Below are positions 34,068-42,262 of a DNA stretch of 64,000 bases, one piece after another (the first letter of the stretch is position 1; the number at the start of each line of letters is the position of its first letter). Made by a program: the position numbers and the translations under genes. The DNA is taken from contig NZ_OCTU01000001.1 of NCBI RefSeq assembly GCF_900232945.1, forward strand, positions 130,722-194,721. The letters run 5' to 3'. The DNA comes from Urinicoccus timonensis. GTDB taxonomy: Bacteria; Bacillota; Clostridia; Tissierellales; Peptoniphilaceae. A model generated the notes under the pieces. It was not told where the DNA came from, ran no database searches, and saw only the letters and a program-made list of their open reading frames with translations.

Positions 34068-34233
34068 ATGACAACAAACAAAAGATATTATTGGATAAAA
34101 TTAAAAGAAGAATTTTTCACAGACAAAATAAACAGAGGACATTGTCCTTAATGAGTCCAACCCATGTCCGACAAGAGATAGAGAAAGATATAGAGATAGA
34201 TAAAGAGAGAGAGGGAGAGATAGAAAAGATTTA
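34068..34233 (+). pseudogene. Replisome-organizer initiator with large internal deletion
   Basis: Begins MTTNKRYYWIKLKEEFFTDK, matching the first 20 residues of the IME1 initiator, then stops at 34149-34151. The next 80 bases (GAGATAGAGAAAGATATAGAG type) match the linker-coding part of the same gene at about 17115-17165. Roughly 120 codons in between and the whole C-terminal domain are missing. The function was probably replaced by the initiator at 35539. Confidence 0.78.
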
Positions 34234-34385
34234 ACATTTTTGGTATAATCACATTAATTAAACTAAATGTGTAATGATAAAATGAGCTTGTTTACCGTAA
34301 GCTGATTGTGATAAAAAGATTAAAACTCCCACCATTGGTGAAAGAGATAGAATAAAATAAAAAGAATCAGATTGGAGTGATGAGA

Positions 34386-35456
34386 ATGGATAAAAAAGAT
34401 TTAGCTATTATAGGAGATAGTGAATATATAAAAATGCTTGAGAAAATAAAAAAATCATATACAAGCAGGCAACTTAAAGCAGCAGTTTCGGTCAATTCTG
34501 AAATGCTAAAGTTTTATTATAGTTTAGGAGAAGAAATTATTAGCTTAAAGGCAGAAAGCAGATGGGGAAGCGGATTCTATAAAAAATTAAGTTCGGATTT
34601 AAAAAATGAAATTCCCAATGTCAAAGGATTTTCTGTTACTAATTTAAAATATATGAAAAAATTTTATCAAATGTATTCGCTATTAAATCGTCCACAAGCT
34701 GTGGACGAATTACAAATATCTAAAGTCGGCGGAGATTTTAATATGATTTTTAGTATCCCATGGGGACATCAAAGATATATTATGGATAGATGTGAGGGAA
34801 ATTTGAATAAAGCATTTTTCTTTATATCTAAAACATTAGAAAATAGCTGGAGCAGAGCTGTGCTTTTAAATTTCTTGGATACAGATCTATTTGAGAGACA
34901 AGGAAAAGCAATAACAAATTTCAAAAATAATTTGCCTGCTACACAAAGTGATTTAGCCAATGAAATGACGAGAGATCCGTATAATTTTGACTTTATATCT
35001 ATAAGGCAAAATTATGATGAAAAAGAATTGAAAGACGCTTTGATGGATAATATTCAAAAATTCTTATTGGAGCTAGGGACAGGTTTTTCGTTCGTGGGCA
35101 GAGAATATAGACTTGTAGTTGGAAATTCCGAAGAATTTATTGATATGTTATTCTACAACATTAAGCTACATTGCTATGTAGTTGTGGAGGTTAAAATTTC
35201 CGCATTTAAACCAGCGGATATAGGACAACTTGGAACCTATGTAACATCTGTAAACCATATATTAAAGGGAGATGGGGATAATCAAACAATAGGTCTTTTA
35301 ATCTGTAAGACAAAGGATAATGTATTGGCAAAATATGCTTCTGAAAGCTCAAGAGAGCCTATTGGAATTTCAGAATATCAACTACAAAACTTAATTCCTG
35401 AAAGGTTAAAGGGAGCATTACCAACCATAGAAGAAATTGAAAACGAACTAAAATAA
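34386..35456 (+). CDS. DUF1016/YhcG-type PD-(D/E)XK nuclease
   Basis: About 356 residues from ATG 34386 (TTGGAG upstream). The N-terminal DUF1016_N winged-helix part (about 15-150) shows SEMLKFYYSLGEEI, RWGSGFYKKLSSDL and GFSVTNLKYMKKFY, then IPWGHQRYIM. The C-terminal nuclease part (about 215-350) has FSFVGREYRLVVG and a PD-(D/E)XK-like core IDMLFYNIKLHCYVVVEVK (catalytic D, then E-V-K). Such proteins are frequent in mobile elements and are thought to act in DNA transactions or defence. It stands alone between the broken initiator and a hairpin. Confidence 0.83.
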   Translation: MDKKDLAIIGDSEYIKMLEKIKKSYTSRQLKAAVSVNSEMLKFYYSLGEEIISLKAESRWGSGFYKKLSSDLKNEIPNVKGFSVTNLKYMKKFYQMYSLLNRPQAVDELQISKVGGDFNMIFSIPWGHQRYIMDRCEGNLNKAFFFISKTLENSWSRAVLLNFLDTDLFERQGKAITNFKNNLPATQSDLANEMTRDPYNFDFISIRQNYDEKELKDALMDNIQKFLLELGTGFSFVGREYRLVVGNSEEFIDMLFYNIKLHCYVVVEVKISAFKPADIGQLGTYVTSVNHILKGDGDNQTIGLLICKTKDNVLAKYASESSREPIGISEYQLQNLIPERLKGALPTIEEIENELK

Positions 35457-35484
35457 ATTTTAAAAACATAATAAATGTACACAA

Positions 35485-35517
35485 GGCGGTAGAAGTAAAA
35501 ACTATCGTCTTTTTTTA
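35485..35517 (+). terminator. Hairpin with T-tract before the second IME2 initiator gene
   Basis: GGCGGTAG pairs with CTATCGTC and seven Ts follow. The stem is the same as in the leaders of repA and tnpW. It ends about ten bases before GGTAGGAG of the next gene. Confidence 0.72.
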
Positions 35518-35538
35518 TTTAAAGAAAGGTAGGAGAGC

Positions 35539-36240
35539 ATGGCAGATAAAAGAATGTTTTCACTAAAGATAGTGGATAGCGACTTATTTTTGGATATGCC
35601 ACTAAGTAGTCAATGCCTATATTTTCATTTATCAATGAGGGCAGATGATGATGGTTTTGTAAATAATCCTAAGAAAATCATCAAAATTATCGGAGCTAAT
35701 GAAGATGACCTAAAAATACTTATTGCCAAAGGCTTTGTGATAGTCTTTGATCAGGGAATTATTGTCATTACTCATTGGAAGATAAATAACTTTATTAGAA
35801 AAGACAGATATAAGCCAACAATGTATATCGATCAGAAACAACAGCTTTATCAAACGGAAAACGGAGCATATATTTCAGAAGAAAAAGTTGGTTGTCATCT
35901 GGTTAACCAAAGGTTGTCAAGTGGTCAACCCAGTATAGATAAGGGTAGATTAGATAAGGTTAGTATAGATAAGGGGAGAGAAGAACAGTCCACCCCCATT
36001 TTTTATGGAGAATTCAAAAATGTAAGGTTAAGCGAAGAAGAATATAAAAACCTTAAAGAAAAATTAAACTCACACGCAGAAATAATGATAAATAAACTAT
36101 CCAGATACATGGAAAGCAGTGGTAAGACCTATCAAAACCACTATGTGACAATCTTAAAATGGTATGAAGAAGATAAAGATAAACTAAGACATCAAGGTGG
36201 AAATAAAAAAATGAACTATGACGTAGGAGAATCTTTATAG
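35539..36240 (+). CDS. Replication initiator-like protein of IME2
   Basis: 233 residues. The N-terminal domain (about 1-110: FSLKIVDSDLFLDMPLSSQ, YFHLSMRADDDGFV, ITHWKINNFIRKDRY) is the replisome-organizer/DnaD-type helix-turn-helix found in phage and plasmid initiators. It is followed by a linker with repeated DKGR/DKVSIDKGR, and a C-terminal domain (LSEEEYKNLKEKL, then NHYVTILKWYEED) shared with the ICE RepA and the IME1 initiator. The last residues KKMNYDVGESL are almost the same as in RepA, where a DnaC-like gene follows; here none does. The linker DNA has 22-bp and 15-bp repeats. Confidence 0.78.
   Translation: MADKRMFSLKIVDSDLFLDMPLSSQCLYFHLSMRADDDGFVNNPKKIIKIIGANEDDLKILIAKGFVIVFDQGIIVITHWKINNFIRKDRYKPTMYIDQKQQLYQTENGAYISEEKVGCHLVNQRLSSGQPSIDKGRLDKVSIDKGREEQSTPIFYGEFKNVRLSEEEYKNLKEKLNSHAEIMINKLSRYMESSGKTYQNHYVTILKWYEEDKDKLRHQGGNKKMNYDVGESL
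35890..35974 (+). repeat. 22-bp and 15-bp repeats in the IME2 initiator gene (candidate origin)
   Basis: GGTTGTCA begins at 35890 and 35912 (22-bp units, each with GGTTAACC or GGTCAACC). Then TAGATAAGG begins at 35936, 35951 and 35966, spaced exactly 15 bp in AT-rich DNA. This resembles an iteron block next to a melting region. Confidence 0.65.
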
Positions 36241-36334
36241 ATAAAAAGAGGTGGAAAGCCACTATTAAAGGCTTTAAGTATGAAAAGGTATAAAAGTATG
36301 CCAGAGATAATAAAAATGTAAATATGACACTTAA

Positions 36335-36373
36335 AAGGCGATTAGAAAATTAAAAATCTAATCGCCTTTTTTT
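36335..36373 (+). terminator. Hairpin with T-tract after the initiator gene
   Basis: AAGGCGATTAGA pairs with TCTAATCGCCTT, followed by seven Ts in all, ending 12 bases before GAAAGGA of the next gene. Confidence 0.8.
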
Positions 36374-36393
36374 ATTGCATGAAAGGATAAGCT

Positions 36394-36618
36394 ATGACAA
36401 AAAGACAAACAAAATACATTGTAAAAAGAAATTATGATAATAGAAGAACAGACACAGACGCTTTTCTAAGACTAATAAGAAAATCAAGCAAAATAAGTAA
36501 GGACAATGAAATTGAGTATAACAAATATAATATTGATAGTAATAAAAAAGAGTGCTATAATAAAAATAGTTTTAGAGAAAGTTGTGTTATTTCTGAAAAC
36601 TCAAACAAGGAGGAATAG
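36394..36618 (+). CDS. 74-residue basic protein before the recombinase gene
   Basis: Begins TKRQTKYIVKRNYDNRRTDTDAF, strongly basic and hydrophilic, with an Asn/Ser/Lys-rich C-terminal half. I recognise no family. GAAAGGATAAGC precedes the ATG. The last third contains the promoter of the recombinase gene, so it may be a recombination accessory or a small regulator, comparable to short genes before other ICE integrases. Confidence 0.55.
   Translation: MTKRQTKYIVKRNYDNRRTDTDAFLRLIRKSSKISKDNEIEYNKYNIDSNKKECYNKNSFRESCVISENSNKEE
36533..36561 (+). promoter_or_regulatory. Promoter of the IME2 recombinase gene
   Basis: TTGATA and TATAAT are exactly 17 bases apart, 60 bp upstream of the recombinase ATG, inside the end of the preceding small gene. 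Unlike IME1, this recombinase has an internal promoter and need not wait for circularization. Confidence 0.72.
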
Positions 36619-36621
36619 GAA

Positions 36622-38268
36622 ATGATACAAACAAATTCAAATCACTTTTCATTCAAAGCTGCAATTTATTGCAGACTATCTAAAGATGATGAGCAGAAAG
36701 GAGAGAGTGCCAGCATAAAAAACCAAAAGGAACTTTTAGAAAACTATGTAAAATCAAGGGGTTGGAGTATTTACGATGTATATATAGATGATGGATATAC
36801 TGGATTAAATACAAATAGACCATCATTTCAAAGACTAATTAGAGATATTGAAAATAAAAAAGTGGATATAGTAATCACTAAGGACTTATCAAGGCTTGGA
36901 AGAAACTATTTGCAGACTGGATACTATACAGAAAATTTCTTCCCAAAGAACAATGTCAGATATATAGCTTTAAATGATGGAGTAGATACCTTTCAAGAAA
37001 ACAATGAAATAGTTCCTTTTAAAAATGTTTTAAACGAGTTTTATTCAAGAGATGTTTCCAAAAAGATGAAATCTGCCTATATGACAAGGGCAAGGCAAGG
37101 AAAATTTATTGGTTGTCTTGCTCCAATAGGATATAGGAAAGACAATGATGATCCACATAAATTAGTAATCGATGATGAAACTTCATGGATTGTTGAAAAA
37201 ATTTTTGATCTTGCTTTTAGTGGTTATGGAGTCCAGGCAATTAGGAGAAGACTTTTTGAAGAAAAAATACCTACACCTACCTGGTGGAATAGAAAAAAAG
37301 GACTTAGAAATAAAAAAACTAAGTTAGAAATGACCGTAGATGGTGGAGAGTATTGGTGGGACTGCACAACCCTAAAAGAAATTATTGAAAACCCAGTTTA
37401 TATTGGTCATATTGCTAGTCAAAAAGTTAATTATAAATTCAAAGTAGGTTGGTTATCCGATAAACCTAAAGAGGAATGGATAATCGTAGAAAATACACAC
37501 GAACCAATTATTTCTGAAGATATTTATAATATAGCAAATGAAAAATTAAAGAGCAGGAGAAGACCATTTAAAAATGGAGAAGAAAGTATATTTGCAGGCA
37601 TTGTGAAATGTCCCGATTGTGGAAAATCTTTAAATCTTGGAAGAAACAAATCGAAAAAAAGAGAAAAGTTACTCACTTGTAACACTTATAGAAGATATGG
37701 AAAGTCATTATGTAGTCAACATAGAATTTATTACGATACTCTTTATGAGATAGTGCTTAAAGATATTAGAAAAAATGCAGAAATAGCATTAAAAGACGAA
37801 AAAGAAATCATAAAAGCACTTGAAAGATCACGAGAAATTGATAATGAAGAAGAACAAAAATTTATTATGGATAAGATTTACGAAGATCAAATAAGAGTAG
37901 AAGACTTAACTAAAAAGATTGAAAGATTATATGATGACTGGCTAGACAATAAGATAAGTGAAAGTAACTTCCAAAAAATTCTTGAAAAATCACAGAAAGA
38001 ACAAGATTATCTAAACCAAAGAATAGAAGATAATCAAAAATTGATTGTAAAAGAAAATCTTGAAGATATTAATGTTAAAAAATGGATTGAACTCATAAAA
38101 AAACATAGGGATATAAAGAAGCTGGACAAAGAAACCTTAAACGAACTCATCTCAAAAATCTATGTTCACGAAAAAGAAGTAGTGAATGGAGAAATCACCC
38201 AAACAATTGATATTTACTACAATTTCATAGGAAATACAGACACACTACAAGTATTTTACAATCTCTAA
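36622..38268 (+). CDS. Large serine recombinase of IME2
   Basis: 548 residues. Catalytic domain: Ser20 in YCRLSKDDEQKGES, DDGYTGLNTNRPSF, and KDLSRLGRNYL. A recombinase domain (about 165-290) includes YIGHIASQKV. The zinc ribbon has CPDCGKS near 333, then CNTYRRYGKSLC. A coiled coil (385-475) and a KIYVHEKEVVNGEITQTIDIYYNFIG-type end complete it. The stop is about ten bases from the right junction with maff2, the reverse of IME1, where the recombinase is at the left. It belongs to the same superfamily as the IME1 enzyme but is clearly a different lineage with a different target. Confidence 0.9.
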   Translation: MIQTNSNHFSFKAAIYCRLSKDDEQKGESASIKNQKELLENYVKSRGWSIYDVYIDDGYTGLNTNRPSFQRLIRDIENKKVDIVITKDLSRLGRNYLQTGYYTENFFPKNNVRYIALNDGVDTFQENNEIVPFKNVLNEFYSRDVSKKMKSAYMTRARQGKFIGCLAPIGYRKDNDDPHKLVIDDETSWIVEKIFDLAFSGYGVQAIRRRLFEEKIPTPTWWNRKKGLRNKKTKLEMTVDGGEYWWDCTTLKEIIENPVYIGHIASQKVNYKFKVGWLSDKPKEEWIIVENTHEPIISEDIYNIANEKLKSRRRPFKNGEESIFAGIVKCPDCGKSLNLGRNKSKKREKLLTCNTYRRYGKSLCSQHRIYYDTLYEIVLKDIRKNAEIALKDEKEIIKALERSREIDNEEEQKFIMDKIYEDQIRVEDLTKKIERLYDDWLDNKISESNFQKILEKSQKEQDYLNQRIEDNQKLIVKENLEDINVKKWIELIKKHRDIKKLDKETLNELISKIYVHEKEVVNGEITQTIDIYYNFIGNTDTLQVFYNL

Positions 38269-38271
38269 TTA

Positions 38272-38355
38272 GGCATAAAGCAGCTTATGGCTGGTGGAGG
38301 AATTGTGCTAATCGGTATCAAATTAATTCCACTACTTGCAAATGCTTTAAATTAG
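38272..38355 (+). CDS. maff2: maff2, last part
   Basis: Codes GIKQLMAGGGIVLIGIKLIPL and LANALN before TAG, the C-terminal membrane helix of the Maff2 family. It has no start of its own. It shares the KQ(F/L)MA overlap with the second exon (25954-25991), which marks the IME2 junction. AGGAG for the next gene follows directly, so in the uninterrupted ICE maff2 and the VirB6-like gene are in one operon. Confidence 0.8.
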   Translation, partial: GIKQLMAGGGIVLIGIKLIPLLANALN

Positions 38356-38365
38356 GAGAAAGTCT

Positions 38366-39229
38366 ATGTTTGGTATCTTTGACAAGCTAACTGAATTTTT
38401 TAAGGATATGCTACTCGGAGGTATCAAAGCAAATCTTGAGTCCATGTTCTTAGATATAAATGACAAGGTAGGAGTTATTGCAACTGATGTTGGGAAGACA
38501 CCAATGGGTTGGAATGGAGAAGTGTATAACTTCATAAAGAACATTAATGATAATGTGATTGTTCCAATAGCAGGTCTTATCATAACAGCAGTTTTATGTA
38601 TTGAACTCATAAATATGGTTATGCAAAAGAATAATATGCATGATACAGATACTTTTGAGTTTTTTAAATACATTATAAAGATGTTTATAGCAGTCTACCT
38701 TGCAAGCCATGCCTTTGAATTTTCAATGGCAGTCTTTGATGTGGCACAAAATCTTGTAAACAAAGCGGCAGGGGTAATCACTACTTCTGCCACTGTTTCA
38801 GGAGATCAGATAGTTGCAATGGTTGATACATTAAAAGAAAAAGATGTTGGTGCATTAATAATGATATTAGTTGAAACAAGCCTTGTAAGGATTGCAATTC
38901 AATGTATATCTTTAACTATTACCTTAATAGTATATGGGCGTATGTTTGAAATATATGTCTACTCATCAGTATCATCCATACCATTTGCGACTATGGGAAA
39001 TAAAGAATGGGGTCAGATTGGAACAAATTATATCAAGGGACTTTTTGCCTTGGGACTACAAGGTTTGTTTTTGATGGTATGTTTAGGTATCTACACCGTT
39101 TTAATAAGAACGGTACAGATTACAGATATTCACGCAAGCTTGTTTAGTATATTAGGATATGCTCTACTACTTGGACTTATGATGTTTAAGAGTGGAACAG
39201 TTGCAAAAAGTATTATGAATACACACTAG
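38366..39229 (+). CDS. VirB6/TrbL-like conjugation membrane protein
   Basis: 287 residues with six or so membrane segments (about 62-82, 98-118, 165-190, 200-215, 230-255, 262-280). It begins MFGIFDKLTEFFKDMLLGGI and has a conserved KTPMGWNGEVYNFI segment near 46, seen in TrbL-like proteins of Tn1549-type ICEs. It lies between Maff2 and the PrgI/VirB4 genes, the normal order. It is the likely inner-membrane channel subunit of the T4SS. Confidence 0.83.
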   Translation: MFGIFDKLTEFFKDMLLGGIKANLESMFLDINDKVGVIATDVGKTPMGWNGEVYNFIKNINDNVIVPIAGLIITAVLCIELINMVMQKNNMHDTDTFEFFKYIIKMFIAVYLASHAFEFSMAVFDVAQNLVNKAAGVITTSATVSGDQIVAMVDTLKEKDVGALIMILVETSLVRIAIQCISLTITLIVYGRMFEIYVYSSVSSIPFATMGNKEWGQIGTNYIKGLFALGLQGLFLMVCLGIYTVLIRTVQITDIHASLFSILGYALLLGLMMFKSGTVAKSIMNTH

Positions 39230-39238
39230 GAGGAATAA

Positions 39239-39529
39239 ATGTTAAAAAAGAAAAATTGTGCTTTATTGGGACTTGGAATTTTATTGGGAGGAACTTATGA
39301 ATTCTTAAAAGAGAAGAAAAGAAATGAAGAGATTAGAAACTTAAAGAGGAGAATAAATAGACTCGGAAGATGTCACAATGAATTTGTTATGTATCAAGGA
39401 GCATACAATGATAGAAATGAAGAAAAAAAAGAAGAATTAGAAGAAAGAATTAGCTACCTAGAAGAAGAAACAACATCTAATTATGACCATATACTTGAAC
39501 TTGCCAAAGAAGAAGTAGAGGGAGATTAA
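39239..39529 (+). CDS. Small coiled-coil membrane-anchored ICE protein
   Basis: 96 residues: an N-terminal hydrophobic segment (about 6-22, with LGLGILLGGTY), then a charged coiled coil (25-90). GGAGGAATA precedes the ATG, it is nine bases after the VirB6-like gene and one base before the PrgI gene. No family recognised. Position suggests a structural or assembly part of the T4SS. Confidence 0.6.
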   Translation: MLKKKNCALLGLGILLGGTYEFLKEKKRNEEIRNLKRRINRLGRCHNEFVMYQGAYNDRNEEKKEELEERISYLEEETTSNYDHILELAKEEVEGD

Positions 39530-39530
39530 A

Positions 39531-39941
39531 ATGGCATATGTACCAATACCAAAAGATTTGGACAAGATTAAAACAAAGGTTGCCTTTAACTTAACTAAAA
39601 GACAACTTATAGGTTTTTCTGTGGCAGGACTAATTGGCATACCAACCTATTTATTTATGAAGAAATATCTACCTAATGATGTTTCAATTATTGTAATGCT
39701 AATAGTAACCCTGCCAATCTTTTTTATAACCTTATATGAAAAAGACACCTTAACTTTTGAAAAATATTTTAAATTTTTCTATCTTCATAAATTTTATCAA
39801 CCAACTAAGAGAATAAGAAAGGAGGCATACATTGAAGCAAAGAAAAAAGCAAATCAGCGACTTAAATCTAAGGGAAAAACAATTAAAAAAAGACCGAAAG
39901 GAAGTAAGAAACCAAAAAACAAAGAAAGATCCAACAAATAG
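39531..39941 (+). CDS. PrgI-family conjugation protein
   Basis: 136 residues. PrgI pattern: AYVPIPKDLDKIKTKVAFNL and TKRQLIGFSVAGLIGIP, two membrane helices (about 28-46 and 53-72), a EKDTLTFEKYFKF stretch and a lysine-rich tail. It is the VirB3-like partner of VirB4 in Gram-positive T4SS. The last 110 bases overlap the VirB4 gene, which starts within it. Confidence 0.85.
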   Translation: MAYVPIPKDLDKIKTKVAFNLTKRQLIGFSVAGLIGIPTYLFMKKYLPNDVSIIVMLIVTLPIFFITLYEKDTLTFEKYFKFFYLHKFYQPTKRIRKEAYIEAKKKANQRLKSKGKTIKKRPKGSKKPKNKERSNK

Positions 39942-42255
39942 TCTTCTAAGTGTACTTTTAAAGAAAGAGAAAAAGAGATTTACTGTTGAGGACACTATTC
40001 CATATATAAGAATGTTACCAGAGGGCATTTGCCAGTTAGATGAAAAAAATTATTCAAAGACAATTTCATTTCAAGATATAAATTACCAGTTGGCATTGGA
40101 AGAAGATAGAGATTTAATCTTTAACCAATTTGCCAACTTTTTAAATTCTTTTGATCCAAGTGTCCACATTGAACTTTCATATGTAAATCAATTAGGAAGA
40201 AATAAAGACCTACAAGACGCAATTAAAATTGCTGATAAGGGAGACTTCTATGACGATGTAAGAAAAGAGTTTAGGGAGATGTTAAAGCTTCAACTTGCAA
40301 AGGGCAATAACGGACTTAAAAAGATGAAGTATATAACCTTTAGCACAGAAGCCGATAACCTAGAGCAAGCAAGAGCAAAGTTAAATAGACTTGAAGTAGA
40401 TATTTTATCTAACTTTAAATCTATGGGAGTAAGAGCAGAAAGCCTTGATGGAGAAGAAAGGTTAAGACTTGTTCACGATATGTTAAATCCAGACAAAAAC
40501 TTTGATTTTTCATATAAAGATTTGAAGAAGAAAGAGTCTACAAAGTCACATATAACTCCCAATATCTTTAATTTTACACCAGCAAATAATTTTAAATTTG
40601 GGAAATTCATTGGAGCTGTAAGTCATTTTCAAATACTTGCAAGTGAGTTATCAGACAGAATGTTATCTGAGTTTTTAGATATTGATGACAATATTTATGT
40701 AGCTTTTCATATAGATGTAGTTGAACAAGCAGAAGCTATTAAACTTATTAAGAGAAAGAACACAGACCTAGACAGAATGAAAATCGAAGAACAAAAGAAA
40801 GCAGTTCGAGCAGGATATGATATGGATATTATTCCTTCAGATATAAATACTTTTGGGGCTGATGTTAAGTCCATGTTATCTGACTTACAGAATAGAGATG
40901 AAAGGCTCTTTGTAGTTACCATAGTAATGATGAATTTTGCTAGGACTAATCAAAAATTAGAAAACACTATTGCTCAAATATCATCAATTGCAAACAGACA
41001 TAATTGTCAGGTAAAAAGATTATCTCATCAACAAGAACAAGGACTTGTTTCTGTCTTACCTTTAGGAGTTAATCAAGTCGAAATAAAAAGATTTTTAACT
41101 TCATCATCAACGGCAGTATTTATGCCTTTTACAACAGAAGAGCTATTTATTGATTCAGCAAATTCTTTGTACTATGGATTAAATGCCCTTAGCCAAAACT
41201 TGATTATGGCAGATAGGAAGAAACTAAAGAACCCTAACGGATTAATATTAGGAACACCAGGTTCTGGTAAATCTTTCTCGGCAAAGAGAGAGATGGAAAA
41301 TGCAATTCTTGTAACAGATGATGATGTAATTATTTGTGATCCTGAAGGCGAGTATTCAAACCTTGTAAAACAATTTAATGGAGAAGTTATTAAAGTTTCA
41401 GCAAAGTCAAAGGACTATCTAAATCCACTAGATATAAATATGAACTATGGAGATGGGGACGCACCTTTAAAGGATAAGGCAAACTTCATAATGTCTATGC
41501 TTGAACTTGTAGTAGGAGGATCTGGTCTTACTGCTGCAGAAAAATCTGTTATAGACAGGTGCTTACCAAAGATATATCAAAAATATTTTGAAGACCCAAA
41601 ACCAGAAAATATGCCTATATTAGGAGATTTATACGATATGCTCCTATCTCAAGAAGAGGGAGTCGGTAGAAAACTAGCAACAGAAATGGAAATTTATGTT
41701 AAGGGAAGTCTTAATGTCTTTAATAATAGGTCAAATGTTGACCTAAATAGGCAACTGCTCTGTTTTGATATAAAAGAGCTAGGAACACAACTTAAAAAAA
41801 TAGGTATGCTTGTAATTCAAGACCAGGTTTGGAACAAGGTTTCCCTAAATAGAGGAAGCAAGTCTACAAGATACTATATAGATGAGTTTCACCTTTTATT
41901 AAAAGACCCACAAACTGCTTCATATTCAGTAGAAATCTGGAAAAGATTTAGAAAATGGGGCGGTATTCCAACAGGTATAACTCAAAACGTAAAAGACCTT
42001 TTAACAAGTCAAGAAATTGAAAATATCTTTGACAATACAGACTTTGTTCTAATGTTAAATCAAGCATCTGGAGATAGAGATATTCTTGCTAAGAAATTAA
42101 AAATATCGCCTTATCAGTTAAACTATATTACTAATTCAAATGCAGGTGAGGGATTACTATTTTTTGGAAATACTATTGTTCCATTTATAGATAAATTCCC
42201 TAAAGACACCATGTTATATAAGCTTATGACAACTAAACCGGAAGAAGCTAAGTAG
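39832..42255 (+). CDS. VirB4-like T4SS ATPase
   Basis: 807 residues starting at TTG 39832, supported by AGGAGG seven bases upstream inside prgI. The N-terminal CagE/VirB4 domain covers about 50-400. The motor domain has Walker A GTPGSGKSFS near 474 and Walker B YYIDEFHLLL near 683, then GIPTGITQNVKDLL and NASGDRD-type segments (here LNQASGDRDIL). It should power substrate transfer and assembly. All key motifs are intact, so it is the coupling protein and Maff2, not this ATPase, that are broken. Confidence 0.9.
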   Translation: MKQRKKQISDLNLREKQLKKDRKEVRNQKTKKDPTNSLLSVLLKKEKKRFTVEDTIPYIRMLPEGICQLDEKNYSKTISFQDINYQLALEEDRDLIFNQFANFLNSFDPSVHIELSYVNQLGRNKDLQDAIKIADKGDFYDDVRKEFREMLKLQLAKGNNGLKKMKYITFSTEADNLEQARAKLNRLEVDILSNFKSMGVRAESLDGEERLRLVHDMLNPDKNFDFSYKDLKKKESTKSHITPNIFNFTPANNFKFGKFIGAVSHFQILASELSDRMLSEFLDIDDNIYVAFHIDVVEQAEAIKLIKRKNTDLDRMKIEEQKKAVRAGYDMDIIPSDINTFGADVKSMLSDLQNRDERLFVVTIVMMNFARTNQKLENTIAQISSIANRHNCQVKRLSHQQEQGLVSVLPLGVNQVEIKRFLTSSSTAVFMPFTTEELFIDSANSLYYGLNALSQNLIMADRKKLKNPNGLILGTPGSGKSFSAKREMENAILVTDDDVIICDPEGEYSNLVKQFNGEVIKVSAKSKDYLNPLDINMNYGDGDAPLKDKANFIMSMLELVVGGSGLTAAEKSVIDRCLPKIYQKYFEDPKPENMPILGDLYDMLLSQEEGVGRKLATEMEIYVKGSLNVFNNRSNVDLNRQLLCFDIKELGTQLKKIGMLVIQDQVWNKVSLNRGSKSTRYYIDEFHLLLKDPQTASYSVEIWKRFRKWGGIPTGITQNVKDLLTSQEIENIFDNTDFVLMLNQASGDRDILAKKLKISPYQLNYITNSNAGEGLLFFGNTIVPFIDKFPKDTMLYKLMTTKPEEAK

Positions 42256-42262
42256 GTGCAAC

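Larger units (their letters stand above)
25982..38282 (+). mobile_element. IME2: 12.3-kb serine-recombinase mobilizable element in maff2
   Basis: DNA separating the two parts of maff2. AAGCA (25977-25981 and 38278-38282) and TTATGGC (25984-25990 and 38285-38291) are shared at both ends, so the size is 12,301 bp whichever is the crossover. Order: XRE regulator, decayed ICE fragment, YxlEFG-like transporter and regulator, membrane protein plus XRE, DUF3847, oriT, MobL relaxase, PcfB, decayed initiator, DUF1016 nuclease, second initiator, recombinase at the right end. It has no channel genes, so it needs a helper. The PcfB copy suggests it brings its own adaptor to a host coupling protein. Confidence 0.82.
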
